A stretch of DNA of 64,000 nt. It comes from Enchytraeus crypticus (taxonomy: Eukaryota > Annelida > Clitellata > Enchytraeida > Enchytraeidae). This document shows, one piece after another, positions 10,809 through 20,774 of this stretch (its first letter is position 1; each line of letters opens with the position of its first letter). Below the pieces are notes generated by a model. It did not search any database. It was not told the DNA's origin and saw only the letters and a list, made by a program, of their open reading frames with translations. The stretch lies in NCBI GenBank assembly GCA_905160935.1, contig CAJHZI010000807.1, positions 999,001-1,063,000 on the forward strand. Reading direction: 5' to 3'. The translations under genes were made by a program, and so were the position numbers.

Positions 10809-13233
10809 TCAGCCACTAACATGGTTTCAATCGGAAACTGAGGTTCAGCTGGGCTTTAGCTTTCAGTGCTACATACCCTAACAGCAATGCTTCCAGACTC
10901 TGGGTGCTCAGTGAGATGACGGCTAAGCTCCTCCACCCTGGCTATCTGTGATATCGGTGTCCTGGCCTCTCTCAGGGATAGAACCAGGGCCCTTGTTCTC
11001 CGATCCACCGCTGCTCTGGATATGACCGGCTTCTTCATCACAGGCGCAGGCTTGCTTGCACTGGCTGCAGCCTTCTTTGAGGCTCCATTTGATGTCGCCG
11101 GAGTAGCATCAGCATTCTTGGTGAGAGCACCATTGGCATCTGATACACAGATAGGTACTGGACTTGTAATCAATAAGTTAACAAACTACTTACATAATTA
11201 ATGTAACACTTTTAATTTAAGACAGTTCATATATTATGAGACTCCTTAATCGTCATCTTCGCTTAATCACAATTTAACTAGGGTAGGGACACATATAGAC
11301 CTTTTCCACTCCTCTCTTCGATACCATATTATCAGTCAATACCCTATGATCTCTTTTACTCATTTTAGAAAATTTTCTATTATTATGCAATTTTGTATAT
11401 TATGAGATTCCTTACTTGCAAATAAAATCACAGGTTGATAAAATGATAAAAGTAATACATAGTCAGTTATATGCTATGCTAGGAAATCATAAATCTAATA
11501 TATGAATGTTCCCATATGGGAACGTTGGGAGGAAAAAGGTAATAAATTAATTTAATTAAGTTAATTAATTTTAACCTTTTTCCTCCCAACGTTCCCACAT
11601 GGGGACATTCATATAACACTAAGCAACCACATACTGCTACTTTTTTAATAACACTAAACAACCACCTACCGTTACTTTTTCCAGATAGATAACTTCCAAT
11701 TGACGCAGCATCCACTGCAGGCATGTAGTCCTTTACTTGTCTAACTAGACCAGTCGTGCTGGCGTAAGCACTAGTGGCCACTGCCATGGCTTGAGTTTTC
11801 AATGACTCCACGCTTAACTTCCTTGTATCTTCTGTACTTATAAAGCTTGCGTTATCACCGCGATTGCTAACGAGATCATCATGATTCTGCTTACCAGATA
11901 CTTCATCAGCAGCAGTTGCAGATTTTTCACTGAAGTAAACACAGTGATCATCTATAGCTGTTCTAGCAGAATGTTGTTTCTCGGATTTTAGCACACGGCT
12001 GACTTCAGACTGGAAAGCTTCAGATGAATTTTCAGCAACTGAAAGAAAAGGATACTCTGTTGCTTTTAATAACTTGTGCTTTGTATTAGTGTCTGATTTT
12101 ATTTTTTCACTTGTAGATACAGTACCGCCGAATTCATTTTCTAGATCATTAAACTGCTCCTCAGAACTGGATTGACTATTATTAGAATATTGCTGCAACA
12201 TATTACTAGCATTAATCTGGGCAGATGTATTCTTGGTCTGAAATTCATTTGATGCAATTTTCTCTGATTGGCTAAGCATTTTAGCTGTCTCTAGAAGAAC
12301 ACGTCGTACAGATGAATACTTAGAACCATCAACAGGCTTGGCTGCGTTCAATTTGACAGTTAATTCCTTATCTGCAGTCGAAGTATTAAAGCTTTCCACA
12401 CTTTGATACATGCTATTAATCGCCTCACTAAAATCATGTTCTTGCCGTTGAGTGTGACCAGCCTTGGATCTAATTGCAGCTAGTCTTACCTGCAATGGTA
12501 CTGGCTCTTCTTTCGGCGAACACAGAACATTCGAACTAATCTGTTTGATTTTTTCACTTTGTAATTCAGAATCAATCTGATTAATGTCACTTGAAGTGTT
12601 GCTTTGAGTACTATCCAAAGGAATTATCGATTCAGAAGACCTTTTAAGAGCATCCTGTTTCAAATCTATCAGTCTCAAAACAGATTTCCTATCATGACGT
12701 ATCTGATTCTCATCGGATTTCGTCCCAACTTCAGCAGTAGCTGAAGTGCTACGACTAGAAATACTCTGCCTCAACTGTTCCAGTAGCTGCCTATAATCTG
12801 GCAACATCTTTGGCAAGTCAACATGCAGTGACTCGAGCGTCCGATACATCCCCGACATATCTATGCTCCTCGGGACCGAGGGAAGCCATTCTTTTAAAGC
12901 CCATTTAGTCTCATTGCTGCCGGTTTGAGATGTCTCTGAATTTCTACTTGTTGACAGACTCCTTCTACACAACTGCGCAACATTTGCCGATCTAAAACTT
13001 GTTCTGCAGTTACGCTGAGCAAAAATTGAACCAGATTTTTCAGAATCTACACATTTCTGCACCACTGAAGACCTGCTCAGACTCGGCAGTTGACGTGCTT
13101 TATTATCACATGATTGGGCACCTGGATGCAGTCGAGTTCTAGCAGAGGAGAGCGAGCGAGACTTCCTCTCCTGATGTAGTAACTGACACAGGGCCCTTCT
13201 GCTGGTGGCAGCGGTGAGCAGTGTAACCGACAT
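4148..13233 (-). CDS. PNPLA8: Calcium-independent phospholipase A2-gamma (PNPLA8-type patatin-like lipase), complete gene
   Basis: Eight coding exons read on the minus strand: 13233-11670, 11139-10877, 9575-9415, 8056-7790, 7229-7172, 6112-5918, 5181-4974, 4398-4148. All junctions are GT-AG and the phases agree, giving 2967 nt and 988 aa. Seen: DGGGTRG oxyanion loop (residues 658-664), GVSTG with nucleophile Ser693, and DGG with catalytic Asp837; the Ser-Asp spacing of 144 equals my recollection of human PNPLA8 (Ser483/Asp627). The family hydrolyses sn-1/sn-2 acyl chains of membrane phospholipids (including cardiolipin) in mitochondria and peroxisomes, without calcium. The first 35 residues are Arg/Ser-rich without acidic residues, as in mitochondrial presequences. 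The catalytic half matches the family closely; the N-terminal half is Ser-rich, longer than in vertebrates and poorly conserved. The ATG at 13233 is the first Met of the open exon; untranslated upstream exons cannot be excluded. Product identity is near certain; exon 5 (58 nt) was placed by homology and phase. Confidence 0.93.
4560..4672. repeat. Two-copy direct repeat, about 56 bp, in PNPLA8 intron 7
   Basis: AAAAATATACTACCAAATCG-ACTATCCATAATAGAT occurs at 4573 and 4637. Confidence 0.8.
4675..4806 (-). mobile_element. SINE-A copy (tRNA-derived)
   Basis: On the minus strand: GTGGCGAAGTCGGT-like box A region, then box B GGTGTTCAAATCCTGGGCTC, then the body CATCGCTTTCGAGTGAGGAA and tail CTTAGCC. 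In intron 7 of PNPLA8, same strand as the gene. Confidence 0.8.
4974..5181 (-). CDS. PNPLA8: PNPLA8 exon 7: catalytic aspartate exon (DGG)
   Basis: 208 nt, residues 837-905. It opens with DGGLLTNNP, where Asp837 is the general base of the Ser-Asp dyad, followed by the family block [12 protein letters not shown] and ending SATDTE. Acceptor TTCGCAG. This acceptor together with about the first 30 nt of the exon is the unit of a seven-copy tandem array that runs back into intron 6. Confidence 0.93.
5155..5575 (-). repeat. Seven-copy tandem array of a splice acceptor plus catalytic-Asp exon start (unit about 61 bp)
   Basis: The unit on the minus strand is TTCGTTGTTCGCAG followed by GACGGTGGTTTGTTGACGAA and about ten more bases. 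The copy at 5155-5214 is the real intron 6/exon 7 junction of PNPLA8; six more follow in the intron, one with a 13-14 bp deletion that removes the DGG codons (near 5351). Most copies keep CAG|GA and would read [11 protein letters not shown]. Confidence 0.9.
5733..5853 (-). mobile_element. SINE-A copy (tRNA-derived)
   Basis: Good copy in PNPLA8 intron 6: box A side GGCGAAGTCGGTAAGATACT, box B GGTTCAGATCC, tail ending in AGCTTTACCAGC. Confidence 0.82.
5918..6112 (-). CDS. PNPLA8: PNPLA8 exon 6: patatin core ([10 protein letters not shown] block)
   Basis: 195 nt, residues 772-836, phase 0 at both ends. Starts [11 protein letters not shown], contains [10 protein letters not shown] and [19 protein letters not shown] and ends HQ directly before the DGG exon. 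The donor is GTGAGA. The acceptor and first 33 nt are repeated twice more in the upstream intron (6137-6250). Confidence 0.93.
6080..6255 (-). repeat. Three-copy tandem array of the exon 6 acceptor junction of PNPLA8 (unit about 58 bp)
   Basis: The unit runs from intron (TTGATTTGTTTCAG) into the exon (ATATCAGCTGTGTCAGCATT and about 13 nt more). The first copy is the real junction; two intronic copies are almost identical and would encode [11 protein letters not shown] again. Confidence 0.9.
7172..7229 (-). CDS. PNPLA8: PNPLA8 exon 5: short 58-nt linking exon
   Basis: Encodes [19 protein letters not shown] after a split Gln codon, residues 752-771. It matches the family segment between the WE-x-IL and AVS motifs. 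Acceptor TTGTACAG, donor GTATGG. It is too short for ORF finding; I placed it because exons 4 and 6 would otherwise leave an 18-20 residue gap, and it restores both phase and homology. Confidence 0.82.
7425..7617. repeat. Rep-C copy
   Basis: GGTTGGGATGCGAATAGACA...GCCCACCAATCGAATGCCCT...AAACCCGGACACAACACA; closely parallels 32145-32402. PNPLA8 intron 4. Confidence 0.65.
7620..7855 (-). repeat. Two-copy tandem duplication across the exon 4 donor of PNPLA8 (unit about 118 bp)
   Basis: Exon end from GGAAAAC/GCTTTTC through WERILQ, donor GTCAGT and about 60 nt of intron is repeated at 7620-7737. The copy has a TAA stop in place of the first Tyr codon of HAYYDTD, so it is decayed. Confidence 0.85.
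7790..8056 (-). CDS. PNPLA8: PNPLA8 exon 4: GVSTG nucleophile elbow
   Basis: 267 nt, residues 663-751. Contains [16 protein letters not shown] with nucleophile Ser693 (lipase motif G-x-S-x-G), then the helical region ending in [11 protein letters not shown]. The donor is GTCAGT after ...CTCCA; another GT four bases on would add a codon and break the phase to exon 5. About 120 bp of exon end plus donor is duplicated, with decay, at 7620-7737. Confidence 0.92.
8092..8224 (-). mobile_element. SINE-A copy (tRNA-derived)
   Basis: In PNPLA8 intron 3, starting about 36 nt upstream of the exon 4 acceptor; box B GGTTCAAATTC, body CTTTTGAGTGAGGAAACTGA. Confidence 0.8.
9085..9280 (-). repeat. Rep-B copy
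   Basis: TTCTGCCAACTGACAAGTCT then CACTCCATTGATCGAGAAGT. PNPLA8 intron 3. Confidence 0.6.
9415..9575 (-). CDS. PNPLA8: PNPLA8 exon 3: start of patatin domain with DGGGTR motif
   Basis: 161 nt, residues 610-662 plus part of Arg663. It carries the conserved [20 protein letters not shown], where the glycine-rich loop forms the oxyanion hole. It starts in phase 0 and ends in phase 2 at a GTGTGG donor that splits the AGA/AGG-type Arg codon of DGGGTRG. Confidence 0.93.
9611..9664. repeat. (AT)n microsatellite
   Basis: Uninterrupted AT dinucleotides in PNPLA8 intron 2, just upstream of exon 3. Confidence 0.95.
9706..9836 (-). mobile_element. SINE-A copy (tRNA-derived)
   Basis: The best preserved copy: GAGCCAGTGGCGAAGTCGGT, box B GGTTCAAATCC, body GCTTTCGAGTGAGGAAACTG. 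PNPLA8 intron 2. Confidence 0.85.
9950..10170 (+). mobile_element. LINE-A fragment (reverse transcriptase core)
   Basis: Matches 51410-51620: the [12 protein letters not shown] block and [20 protein letters not shown], with a deletion between them. It sits in PNPLA8 intron 2, opposite to the gene. Confidence 0.8.
10503..10712. repeat. Minisatellite, GTGTAAGAGGATGGG-type unit
   Basis: About 12 units of 15-17 bp variants (GTAAGAGGATGGGGT); followed by an (AT)n tract. PNPLA8 intron 2. Confidence 0.85.
10750..10806. repeat. (AT)n microsatellite
   Basis: Follows the 15-bp minisatellite; about 70 nt from the PNPLA8 exon 2 donor. Confidence 0.95.
10877..11139 (-). CDS. PNPLA8: PNPLA8 exon 2: linker and helical region before the patatin domain
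   Basis: 263 nt, residues 522-609. An Ala/Lys-rich linker (starting DANGALTKN after the split codon) runs into a helical stretch ending [15 protein letters not shown], which matches the segment just upstream of the patatin domain in PNPLA8 proteins. Acceptor after TGTATCAG, donor GTATGT. The acceptor was chosen over two nearby AGs because it alone fits phase 1 from exon 1. Confidence 0.85.
11250..11352. repeat. Rep-C partial copy
   Basis: GGGTAGGGACACATATAGAC then ATATTATCAGTCAATACCCT, matching the left part of 32145-32402. Confidence 0.55.
11501..11613. mobile_element. Short hairpin MITE in PNPLA8 intron 1
   Basis: Two 39-40 bp arms (11501-11540 and 11574-11613) are inverted copies with two or three mismatches, around an AT-rich 33-nt loop that is itself partly palindromic. 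The left arm contains the 16-bp palindrome GTTCCCATATGGGAAC. Flanked by TA. Confidence 0.7.
11605..11690 (-). repeat. Two-copy tandem duplication across the exon 1 donor of PNPLA8 (unit about 35 bp)
   Basis: The segment AAAAAGTAACGGTAGGTGGT (real donor) and its copy AAAAAAGTAGCAGTATGTGG, both followed by TTG(T/C)TTAGTGTTAT. The copy holds a usable-looking GTATGT donor. Confidence 0.75.
11670..13233 (-). CDS. PNPLA8: PNPLA8 exon 1: presequence and Ser-rich N-terminal region
   Basis: 1564 nt, residues 1-521, ending in phase 1 at a GTAGGT donor after ...SGKSN. It begins [19 protein letters not shown], a plausible amphipathic mitochondrial targeting segment. The rest is rich in Ser, Thr, Lys and Glu with no recognised domain, as is usual for the weakly conserved N-terminal half of this family. 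Just inside intron 1 the exon end and donor are duplicated once (about 11605-11640). Confidence 0.85.
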
Positions 13234-13689
13234 TTAGAATGAATATACGATAAATTGGTTGATAAGATGGATCTGAGAGTTGATCTTAAACTGATGTGTT
13301 ATATATCTCAGGAGTTATCAATAGTACTAAGTTTTACACCAATAAGGAATGTGAATATACGGTAAATTACTACTCAAGATTTTGTAACAATTAGCACAGT
13401 AATTTTGTGATATCTCAAAACATTCATTCAGACTTTGGAAAAAACGTTTTATGAAAGTTTTTAACTACTGCTCATATTATGCGAGCATTTCCATTGTATT
13501 GATTCCCTATAAATACAAATAATGTTTAAAAATGTGGTTAATTTACAATAACAGTAAAAATAAATAAACAGCAAAAACAAATAAATGCAAAATAAGTACA
13601 AAATAAGTAGCTAAACCTACTCTTACTGATTTTAATACCCCACCTTAAAGATACCAGAATTTACAGGGTGAAATTAAATTCAATTATAT

Positions 13690-14512
13690 AATCTCTCTCC
13701 CTCTTAATGCACTGTCTACTGGCAAGTCCATAGCATATAATGTCTCCACTCTTCTCTGTCTTCCATTTTTCTCTTCATTTCTACATATCTTTAAATCATT
13801 CACTTTCTTAATCTCTGTCTGTCTGATTCTCCTTCCTTTCAATGACCTTTTTCAGAAACCTTTCCTCTTTAGAATGTGTCTTATGTAGGTCTTCTTTCCA
13901 TTATTTAAAGCATTTATAAACTATCTGCACTAAATCTCTAAAGAACTTCTTCATTTGTAACTTATTGAGTCCAGCTAACTAATCTTTTCCATTCTTCCCC
14001 ATATTCCAGTGCTTCTAGTTTCATGATATTTTTGCTTCCTTAAGGTGCATGCTTCACATCCATCTAATAGCACAGTCCATACCAAGGCTTTTACTAGCTT
14101 TATCTTTGTGGCTTTCTTTAGACTTCTTGTAAAACATTCTTTTGTATTATCAAAGGCCTGTTTTGCTTGTGCAATCCTACTGCACACTTCACTCCTACAT
14201 TTCCAATCATATGCTTTGACCAAAGTACTTGAAACTCCTCATCTGTTCCAATCTTGTACCATTTGTGTAATATCAACTTTCCTCGTTTCTGTGATACTCT
14301 CATCACTTTTGTCTTTTTGATGTTAATCATCATACTGTGTTTCAATGCTGTATCTTTCAGACTATCCGCTATCTTCACACCATTCTCGCTTCCAGCTGCC
14401 ATTCCTTGTTCACCTGCAAATCTCCCATTTCGTAACAATTTACCTCCTACTTTATTCCTTCTTCATATCTTCCATGGCCTTCTATATCACTGTTTCAGCC
14501 TAACTGTTAAAC
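13690..14512 (-). mobile_element. LINE-A 3' fragment, minus strand
   Basis: From the hairpin tail (CACTGTCTACTGGCAAGTCC at 13709) back to the reverse transcriptase region; the reading includes KVMRVSQKRGKLILHKW and AFDNTKECFTRSLKKATKIK. Broken into several frames. Confidence 0.82.
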
Positions 14513-16504
14513 AAAAGAAAAATTAAATATATGATATAGGCCTAGAGTCTATATAGACTCTCTATATAATATATATTTATCTAAAAATCAATATTTAAAG
14601 ACAGGTCTACTAATATCAAAGCGCTAACACTAAAGAAAAATCTATAAAATGCTCAAATAGCTCAGTTCTCAGTGTGTAGAACATCCTGCAGCAACAAGAA
14701 ATTTTAAATGGCTGTTCCTTTGGCTTGAAGATCCATCTTGGTCCAGCTACTCCAAGTAAAATTTGAGATTACTAAAGGACTTATAACATAGACAATTACT
14801 ATAAACTGCTTAACAGTTTAAATATGAAGTACAGGTCAAAAGTGATAGGTATAGTCACGGAAAATCATGTCATTATATAATATGCGATAACCTTTAAAAA
14901 TCAACAACAGAAGCTAAAGCGTTCCCTTAAATAATTTTCAACAACTGCTATCCAATTTTAAGTTAATTACCTTCAGATAATATTATGACCTTACGGGATA
15001 TAATACAAGTCCTAGTTCATATATGTATGATAAACTAAAAACAGAAACAAATAAATTTAAGAATAAAAAATTCTTACAATATTTTTCCAATTAGCCACGT
15101 TTAAAATCCAGAGTCGCATAAAATAAATTAAAAATCGAAAACTCGTTGTCGTTATTTTACTCTAGCAAGGTATCTAGTGAATAGGCCTGTTAACTAATGT
15201 TTAAAATTTTCAAATATAATTTTAGTCTACATAGATCAACCGGTAGAAAATTACTGCAATATCACCATTTCAACCAAAAGTTACCTTGACAAATATCCAT
15301 AGCTTATAATATATCATAAACTATGCATCAGAGTTTTTTATACTGCAAATTTTATTGCTTTAAGTATTTAACTACACTAAAATCCAAAGAATTAATAATT
15401 AACCTAGATTTCACCGATCAGCTGTTTGTTTGTTATTAAAGTTGATGTGGTGATTTAAAATTGAGAAACCTTGGATTTATCACGTACTGCTGCAAACTTT
15501 AAAAATTCATTAACACGGTTTTTAGAATAATATCCTGTAGATTTATAAATTAGTGATAAATTAAGGATTAAGTGACTATTAGAAAGTAATTATACCCTAT
15601 TACTTGCTCACAGAATTCAGATAAGCTATTAAATTCAACTGATTATGATGAAAGCTGTTGGATGAATAGCATTGTTGTGGAAGTACAGCGGCTGTGCTAT
15701 TTTTAGACATCGCCTGATCTGAGCCTATGTGATTCACAACGACCATTATATCGCGAGAAATTTCTCAGTTGCCATCATTCACGAGAATTTCCTAAATATT
15801 CTAAATTGTAACCCAGCCCATTGATTTCTGATCTCTAGCATCTCCAATCTAATGATTTCTACATACATATGAGCCCATCGCCTCATTGGTATATCTATAA
15901 AAACTAAGTTTATTCAAGGAAGATATCTAAATTTAATGGATCTGATTCATTGACATTCAATACTTCGTACACAGGCAATATCAACTATAATTAGAAATTA
16001 AAAATTATTGCCTTGACTTACCAATCAATGTAAAAGTTATTTTAAGTTCATTTAAAACTTCATTTCATTAACTTGAGCCTATATAATAATTCCGGGGATC
16101 GAGACTATATATACATGGTCATGAAATAGAGGAGGCTAGATGGGGGGGGGATCGAGGGACTTTTCTACGACGACCTAAGAATTGGGCCAGACCCATAGCT
16201 TCTTCACTAACAATATACACGCAGAATAATTTTTATTTATTCCGTGTTCATCACTGTACGTGTAGGCTACACTATACACACTGACGGAACACTCGTGCAC
16301 TGTAGGTAGCTCATGGGAACACTGCTCTATTCACTCGTTCTTGTTGAACTCGATCTTAATTTACTTTAGTCGAATTATATATTGAAACGATTCTCGATAA
16401 CATTTTTATTTACATTTCTCATAATATTATATGATATGTTGAATTTTTATAATTATCTTATAAGCCTATAATTAACACAACTGATAAATGAATTACATAT
16501 TTTT

Positions 16505-16757
16505 TCTTAAATATTGAAATCTAATAGAAATAGGAAGAAGAGATGGATAGGACATATTCTAAGGGGGGAAGGTATATTAATAGAGATCATAGAAGGTAGA
16601 ATGGAGGGAAAAAGAGGCAGGGGCAGGCCGAGACTAGGTATGTTAGATGATTTAAAGACCCACTCATATGTGGAAATGAAGAGGAAGGCGGAAAACAGAG
16701 AAGAGTGGAGGCGTTATGTACCATGGACCTGCCAGTAGGCAGTGAACTAATAGAGAG
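16505..16757 (+). mobile_element. LINE-A 3' end fragment
   Basis: Encodes NRKKRWIGHILRGEGIL and MKRKAENREEWRRYVPWTCQ, then the tail CCTGCCAGTAGGCAGTGAAC and an (AT)n tract. Confidence 0.82.
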
Positions 16758-16763
16758 AATTGA

Positions 16764-16869
<106 letters not shown>

Positions 16870-18029
16870 TGCACATTGGACCTGCGTATAGTTTATACTT
16901 TCCAAGGCTTATACAATTCATTTACCTCATTAAATGTTCTGGTACCGTGCAATTCCAATATTCGGTCAGTTTCAGTTCAGTGTTGACATGTTAAATGTTG
17001 ATTGTCAAGGACGCGGTAGAACTATGATTGTTATGGTTGTTATAAATTCGTAATAGCTAATAGATGTGTAGTTCGTTGAAATTCTTTATCAGTATAATAA
17101 ATTCTAATGTTTGTACAGCTTGTACATAAACAAAGTGACGTAATTCAGCTTAGTGCTTAGTGTACCTAAGCGTACTATCTGACAACGACCAATGAGAACG
17201 CAGACACGCCTATCTGACCTTCTAACAGGCAGCCGAAAATCCAGATTGCGGAAAGCAGCGCACTGATAAACTAGCTACTCAAGGCCTCGCAGTGAGGCGT
17301 TGTTTACCAAAATATCGTTGACCTTCTCTTACATTGGGAACAAATTAATAAATACATGAATCAGTACCGGAGGGGTTGCAAGGTGGTTCGACTCTAGTCA
17401 CACTACGACCATTTTCCTTTCCATATTATAAAACTAAAGTAAATGTTAAGTACCCACAGATGTCAAATGGGACTATTTAAAGTAGTATATGGTTTGATTG
17501 TATGTATGTCGAAATTATCAAAATTCGGGACATTCGCAGGACCGGTAGCATGGATACTTAACTAAAAGTTTTCAACAGTAATTATTACAACGCAAAAGAT
17601 GTATTTCACTGTAATAAAATTAGTAGGTCTATATCTTATTGATAAGTGCATATAACGAAGAAAATATTTTTTAAACATTCATTTATTAAAAATCATTTAT
17701 TAAACTTTCATATAAAAACCTTTAAGAATTAACCCGCTGAAGATCAGTCTTCACATTGATCTCATAATTTTATTGTTTGTTGCTTATAATATAAATATTT
17801 GAAGTGGATTATCGAGTTATAATCAGAAGTTCAGTATGATTTTATATTCGTCAGGCTTCAAAATTTTAATTCAAACATTACGGTAGTTACACAGAACCTA
17901 TATTATATCGATATAATACCTTAACATTCTCAGAGCAATGTAATTCAGCAGATCGCACTTTAGGTTTTACTTATAGAAGAACTATAAAGAGTCGTAGTAA
18001 AGATGTAGGCCTAATAGTTAAATAATATA

Positions 18030-18270
18030 CAACATTAGCAAGACCTACAATAGAATATTGCATACAGTCGTGGAATGGAGCCATTTTTAAGGAAACATAA
18101 TGAATGTGTGGAAAGAGTTCAAAGAAGAGAAATTAGAATGTTTGCTCAATGTAAAGGTCAAAACTATGACTCACGATTAAAGGTTTTAAGTCTGATTAGT
18201 TTAGAGGATAGACCAGAGGGTATTTAATTCAAGTGTTTAAAATAATGAAAGCTTTTGAAAATATCGAGTG
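18030..18270 (+). mobile_element. LINE-C fragment (CR1/Jockey-like reverse transcriptase end)
   Basis: Frame-broken reading: RPTIEYCIQSWNGAIFKE, then NECVERVQRREIRMF, SRLKVLSLISLEDRPEG and IQVFKIMKAFENIE, the usual string at the C-terminus of CR1- and Jockey-type elements. It is followed by an (AG)n tract. Confidence 0.75.
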
Positions 18271-18302
18271 TAGAGAATTTTCCAAATTATAAACAATTTT
18301 CT

Positions 18303-18303
<1 letters not shown>

Positions 18304-18351
<48 letters not shown>
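18304..18351. repeat. (AG)n microsatellite
   Basis: GAGAGA run following LINE-C. Confidence 0.9.
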
Positions 18352-18355
<4 letters not shown>

Positions 18356-18829
18356 TACAGAGCACAACAGGGATATTAACTGCAATACAGTTTCCATTTA
18401 ATTCATGAATCTTACGATACATTTCAGGTACAAAAATGGTAGCAAATAGAAAATAAATCAATGGCCAAAGTAAAATAATTTTAGAGCAGTTCATCCGACC
18501 AGTTTTAAAACACTGAACACGGAATAAAGTTACGAAAAAAAACAAATTTAGCATATACATACAAACCTATTTACATCTTAACATACGACCAGTTAGTCAA
18601 ACATAACACTTACCACATACTCACATTCCTATTAGGAGTCGTACACAAAATAAAATAAAGTAGATATAGGATGGAAAGCCTTGGCTGGGGTCAGGAGAAG
18701 TGAACTATCTTAAATGAATTATTAAAAGTATTACAACATTTAATTTTATTACCTACATGTATTTCACACGTAGCAGGTACATGTAATAGTTGTATGCAGA
18801 GATCGACAGTCTCGAATGCCCGCGGAAAT

Positions 18830-19385
18830 AGGTGGAGAAATGGAGGTGATAGCCTGTATAGGTGGATAAATAGGTGGAGAAATGGAGGTGATAGCGTGTA
18901 TAGGTTGGTAAATGAGTGAAGATATGGAGGTGATTGAGTGTACACGAGGATAAATGAGTGGAGGTATGGAGGTGATAGCATGTATACGTGGATAAATGAG
19001 TGGAGATATGAAGGTGATAGCGTGTATACGTGGATAAATGAGTGGAGGTATGGAGGTGATAGCATGTATACGTGGATAAATGAGTGGAGGTATGGAGGTG
19101 ATAGCATGTATACGTGGATAAATGAGTGGAGATATGGAGATGATAGCGTGTATACGTGGATAAATGAGTGGAGATATGCAGATGATAGCATGTATACGAA
19201 GATAAATGAGTGGAGATATGGAGGTGATAGTGTGTACACGAGGATAAATGAGTGGAGGTATGGAGGTGATAGCGTGTATACGTGGATAAATGAGTGGAGG
19301 TATGGAGGTGATAGCCTGTATAGGTGGCTAAATGAGCGTAAGTATGGAGGTGTTAGAAGAAGAGATGGAGGTGTTACTGTGTAAA
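18830..19385. repeat. 42-bp minisatellite, open in frame on both strands
   Basis: About a dozen units of GTGTATACGTGGATAAATGA-GTGGAGGTATGGAGGTGATAGC. Because 42 is divisible by 3, the array stays open as 14-residue repeats in both directions (YTWINEWRYGGDS on plus, HSFIHVYMLSPPYL on minus). No evidence of a gene. Confidence 0.9.
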
Positions 19386-19447
19386 AGCAATGAATTCAAA
19401 TCAATTAAAGCTCAAAGACTCAGCCTACGTCTGTTTTCGTACACAAT

Positions 19448-19546
19448 TGCACTGCCAAAGATGGTTGAGCGGGATTTTAAACCTGCAACCCCCAGCATAT
19501 CTGACCAGCGTGCTGTCAACTTGGCCACCAGTCGACTAGTGCAAAA
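19448..19546 (-). mobile_element. tRNA-derived SINE, different subfamily
   Basis: Minus strand: GTGGCCAAGTTGACAGCACG (box A), GGTCAGATATGCTGG, and box B GGTTTAAAATCCC. Confidence 0.55.
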
Positions 19547-20334
19547 TGATATTGTACATACAACGAAAACACAGTATAGACAACACAAATCATATACGGC
19601 ATTATACGTGCATGTTTCAAAACATAAATACATATTCCGGTCAAATACAGTCCACACATACAGCATTAGTAACTAATACAAATCAAACATATAATTACGA
19701 CAACTCCGTAACATAATCTCTTTAGCTTATAAAAGTTCAGAGATGCTAGGAATGGCTGTTTAAATTAACATGATCTATACCACTGAAAGTCTCTTGACAG
19801 AACCAAAATGCATTCCATTAAGTTCTATTGAATTAAGTTTAATTATCACAAAGTCTTACTCTTATTACATACATTAATTTAAATATTAAAGTATACTAAA
19901 TTGTATTCATATAGAAACGGAAAACAAATAAGGAGACACGTTTGAACTGGGCAGTTTCAGTACATGATCCTTCACTGGGTCAAACCAGTGGGTCGTTTGT
20001 TGGGTGGGCTGGGTTGTTCGACCATCAAACATATATTAAATTAATATTGCTTATTATTATTCTTAAATAATAGAGCGCAAGAAACTGTATTCACATGGAA
20101 ATAAAAAAGAATATAATAGCTGGAAGTCTAAACTCAGAGACAAACGTTTGCAATGGCCCACTTACTCTTCTCTCAAAAATGAAACTAGACTTAATCTTTT
20201 AGCATTGGGCCCTCAATGTAAAGAGAACATATTTAGAAATGCGTTAAGAATGCAAAACAACAAAAAATAAAGTTCTAGGGTGAGATTAAAAGACAAAGAA
20301 GAAAGAGATATGGAGATAGAGAGAGAGAGAGAGA

Positions 20335-20508
20335 GAGTAGAACACTCAGTGGTAAAACAGTGGCACAGTTGTAGAACACTCAGTGGTAAACCAGTGACAC
20401 AGTGGTAGAACACTCTGTGGTAGAACACTCAGTGGTAGAACACTCAGTGGTAGAACACTCAGTGGTATACCAATGGCACAGTGGTAGAACACTCAGTGGT
20501 ATACCAGT
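20335..20508. repeat. Tandem repeat, left part, split by the hAT-like insertion
   Basis: Units built from GTGGTAGAACACTCAGTGGT and ATACCAGTGGCACAGTG. The same array resumes at 21940-22010. Confidence 0.85.
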
Positions 20509-20774
20509 TAGAGATGGGAATTTTATGAATTTCCAGAGTTCGGGTTCGGTTCGTTGAAAATTAAAGTTCGGTTCGGGTTCTAACAAGGGTTCGGGTTCGG
20601 CTTGCTTTCCAACTCGCAAGAGTTCGATTCGAGTTCGAAATGGTTTGGTTTATGTTGCAATTGTTTAACATTACTTATAATAATCATGTTTTTATATTTA
20701 ATGTTGTTAATAATAATGTTGTGAATTTAATGTTATAATAATCATGTTTTTATATTTTTGATTTTATTTTACAT

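Noticed and set aside
17130..17340. Promoter or CpG island for PNPLA8
   Set aside because: Somewhat richer in C and G and contains CCAAT, but no TATA, initiator or link to the gene 4 kb away.
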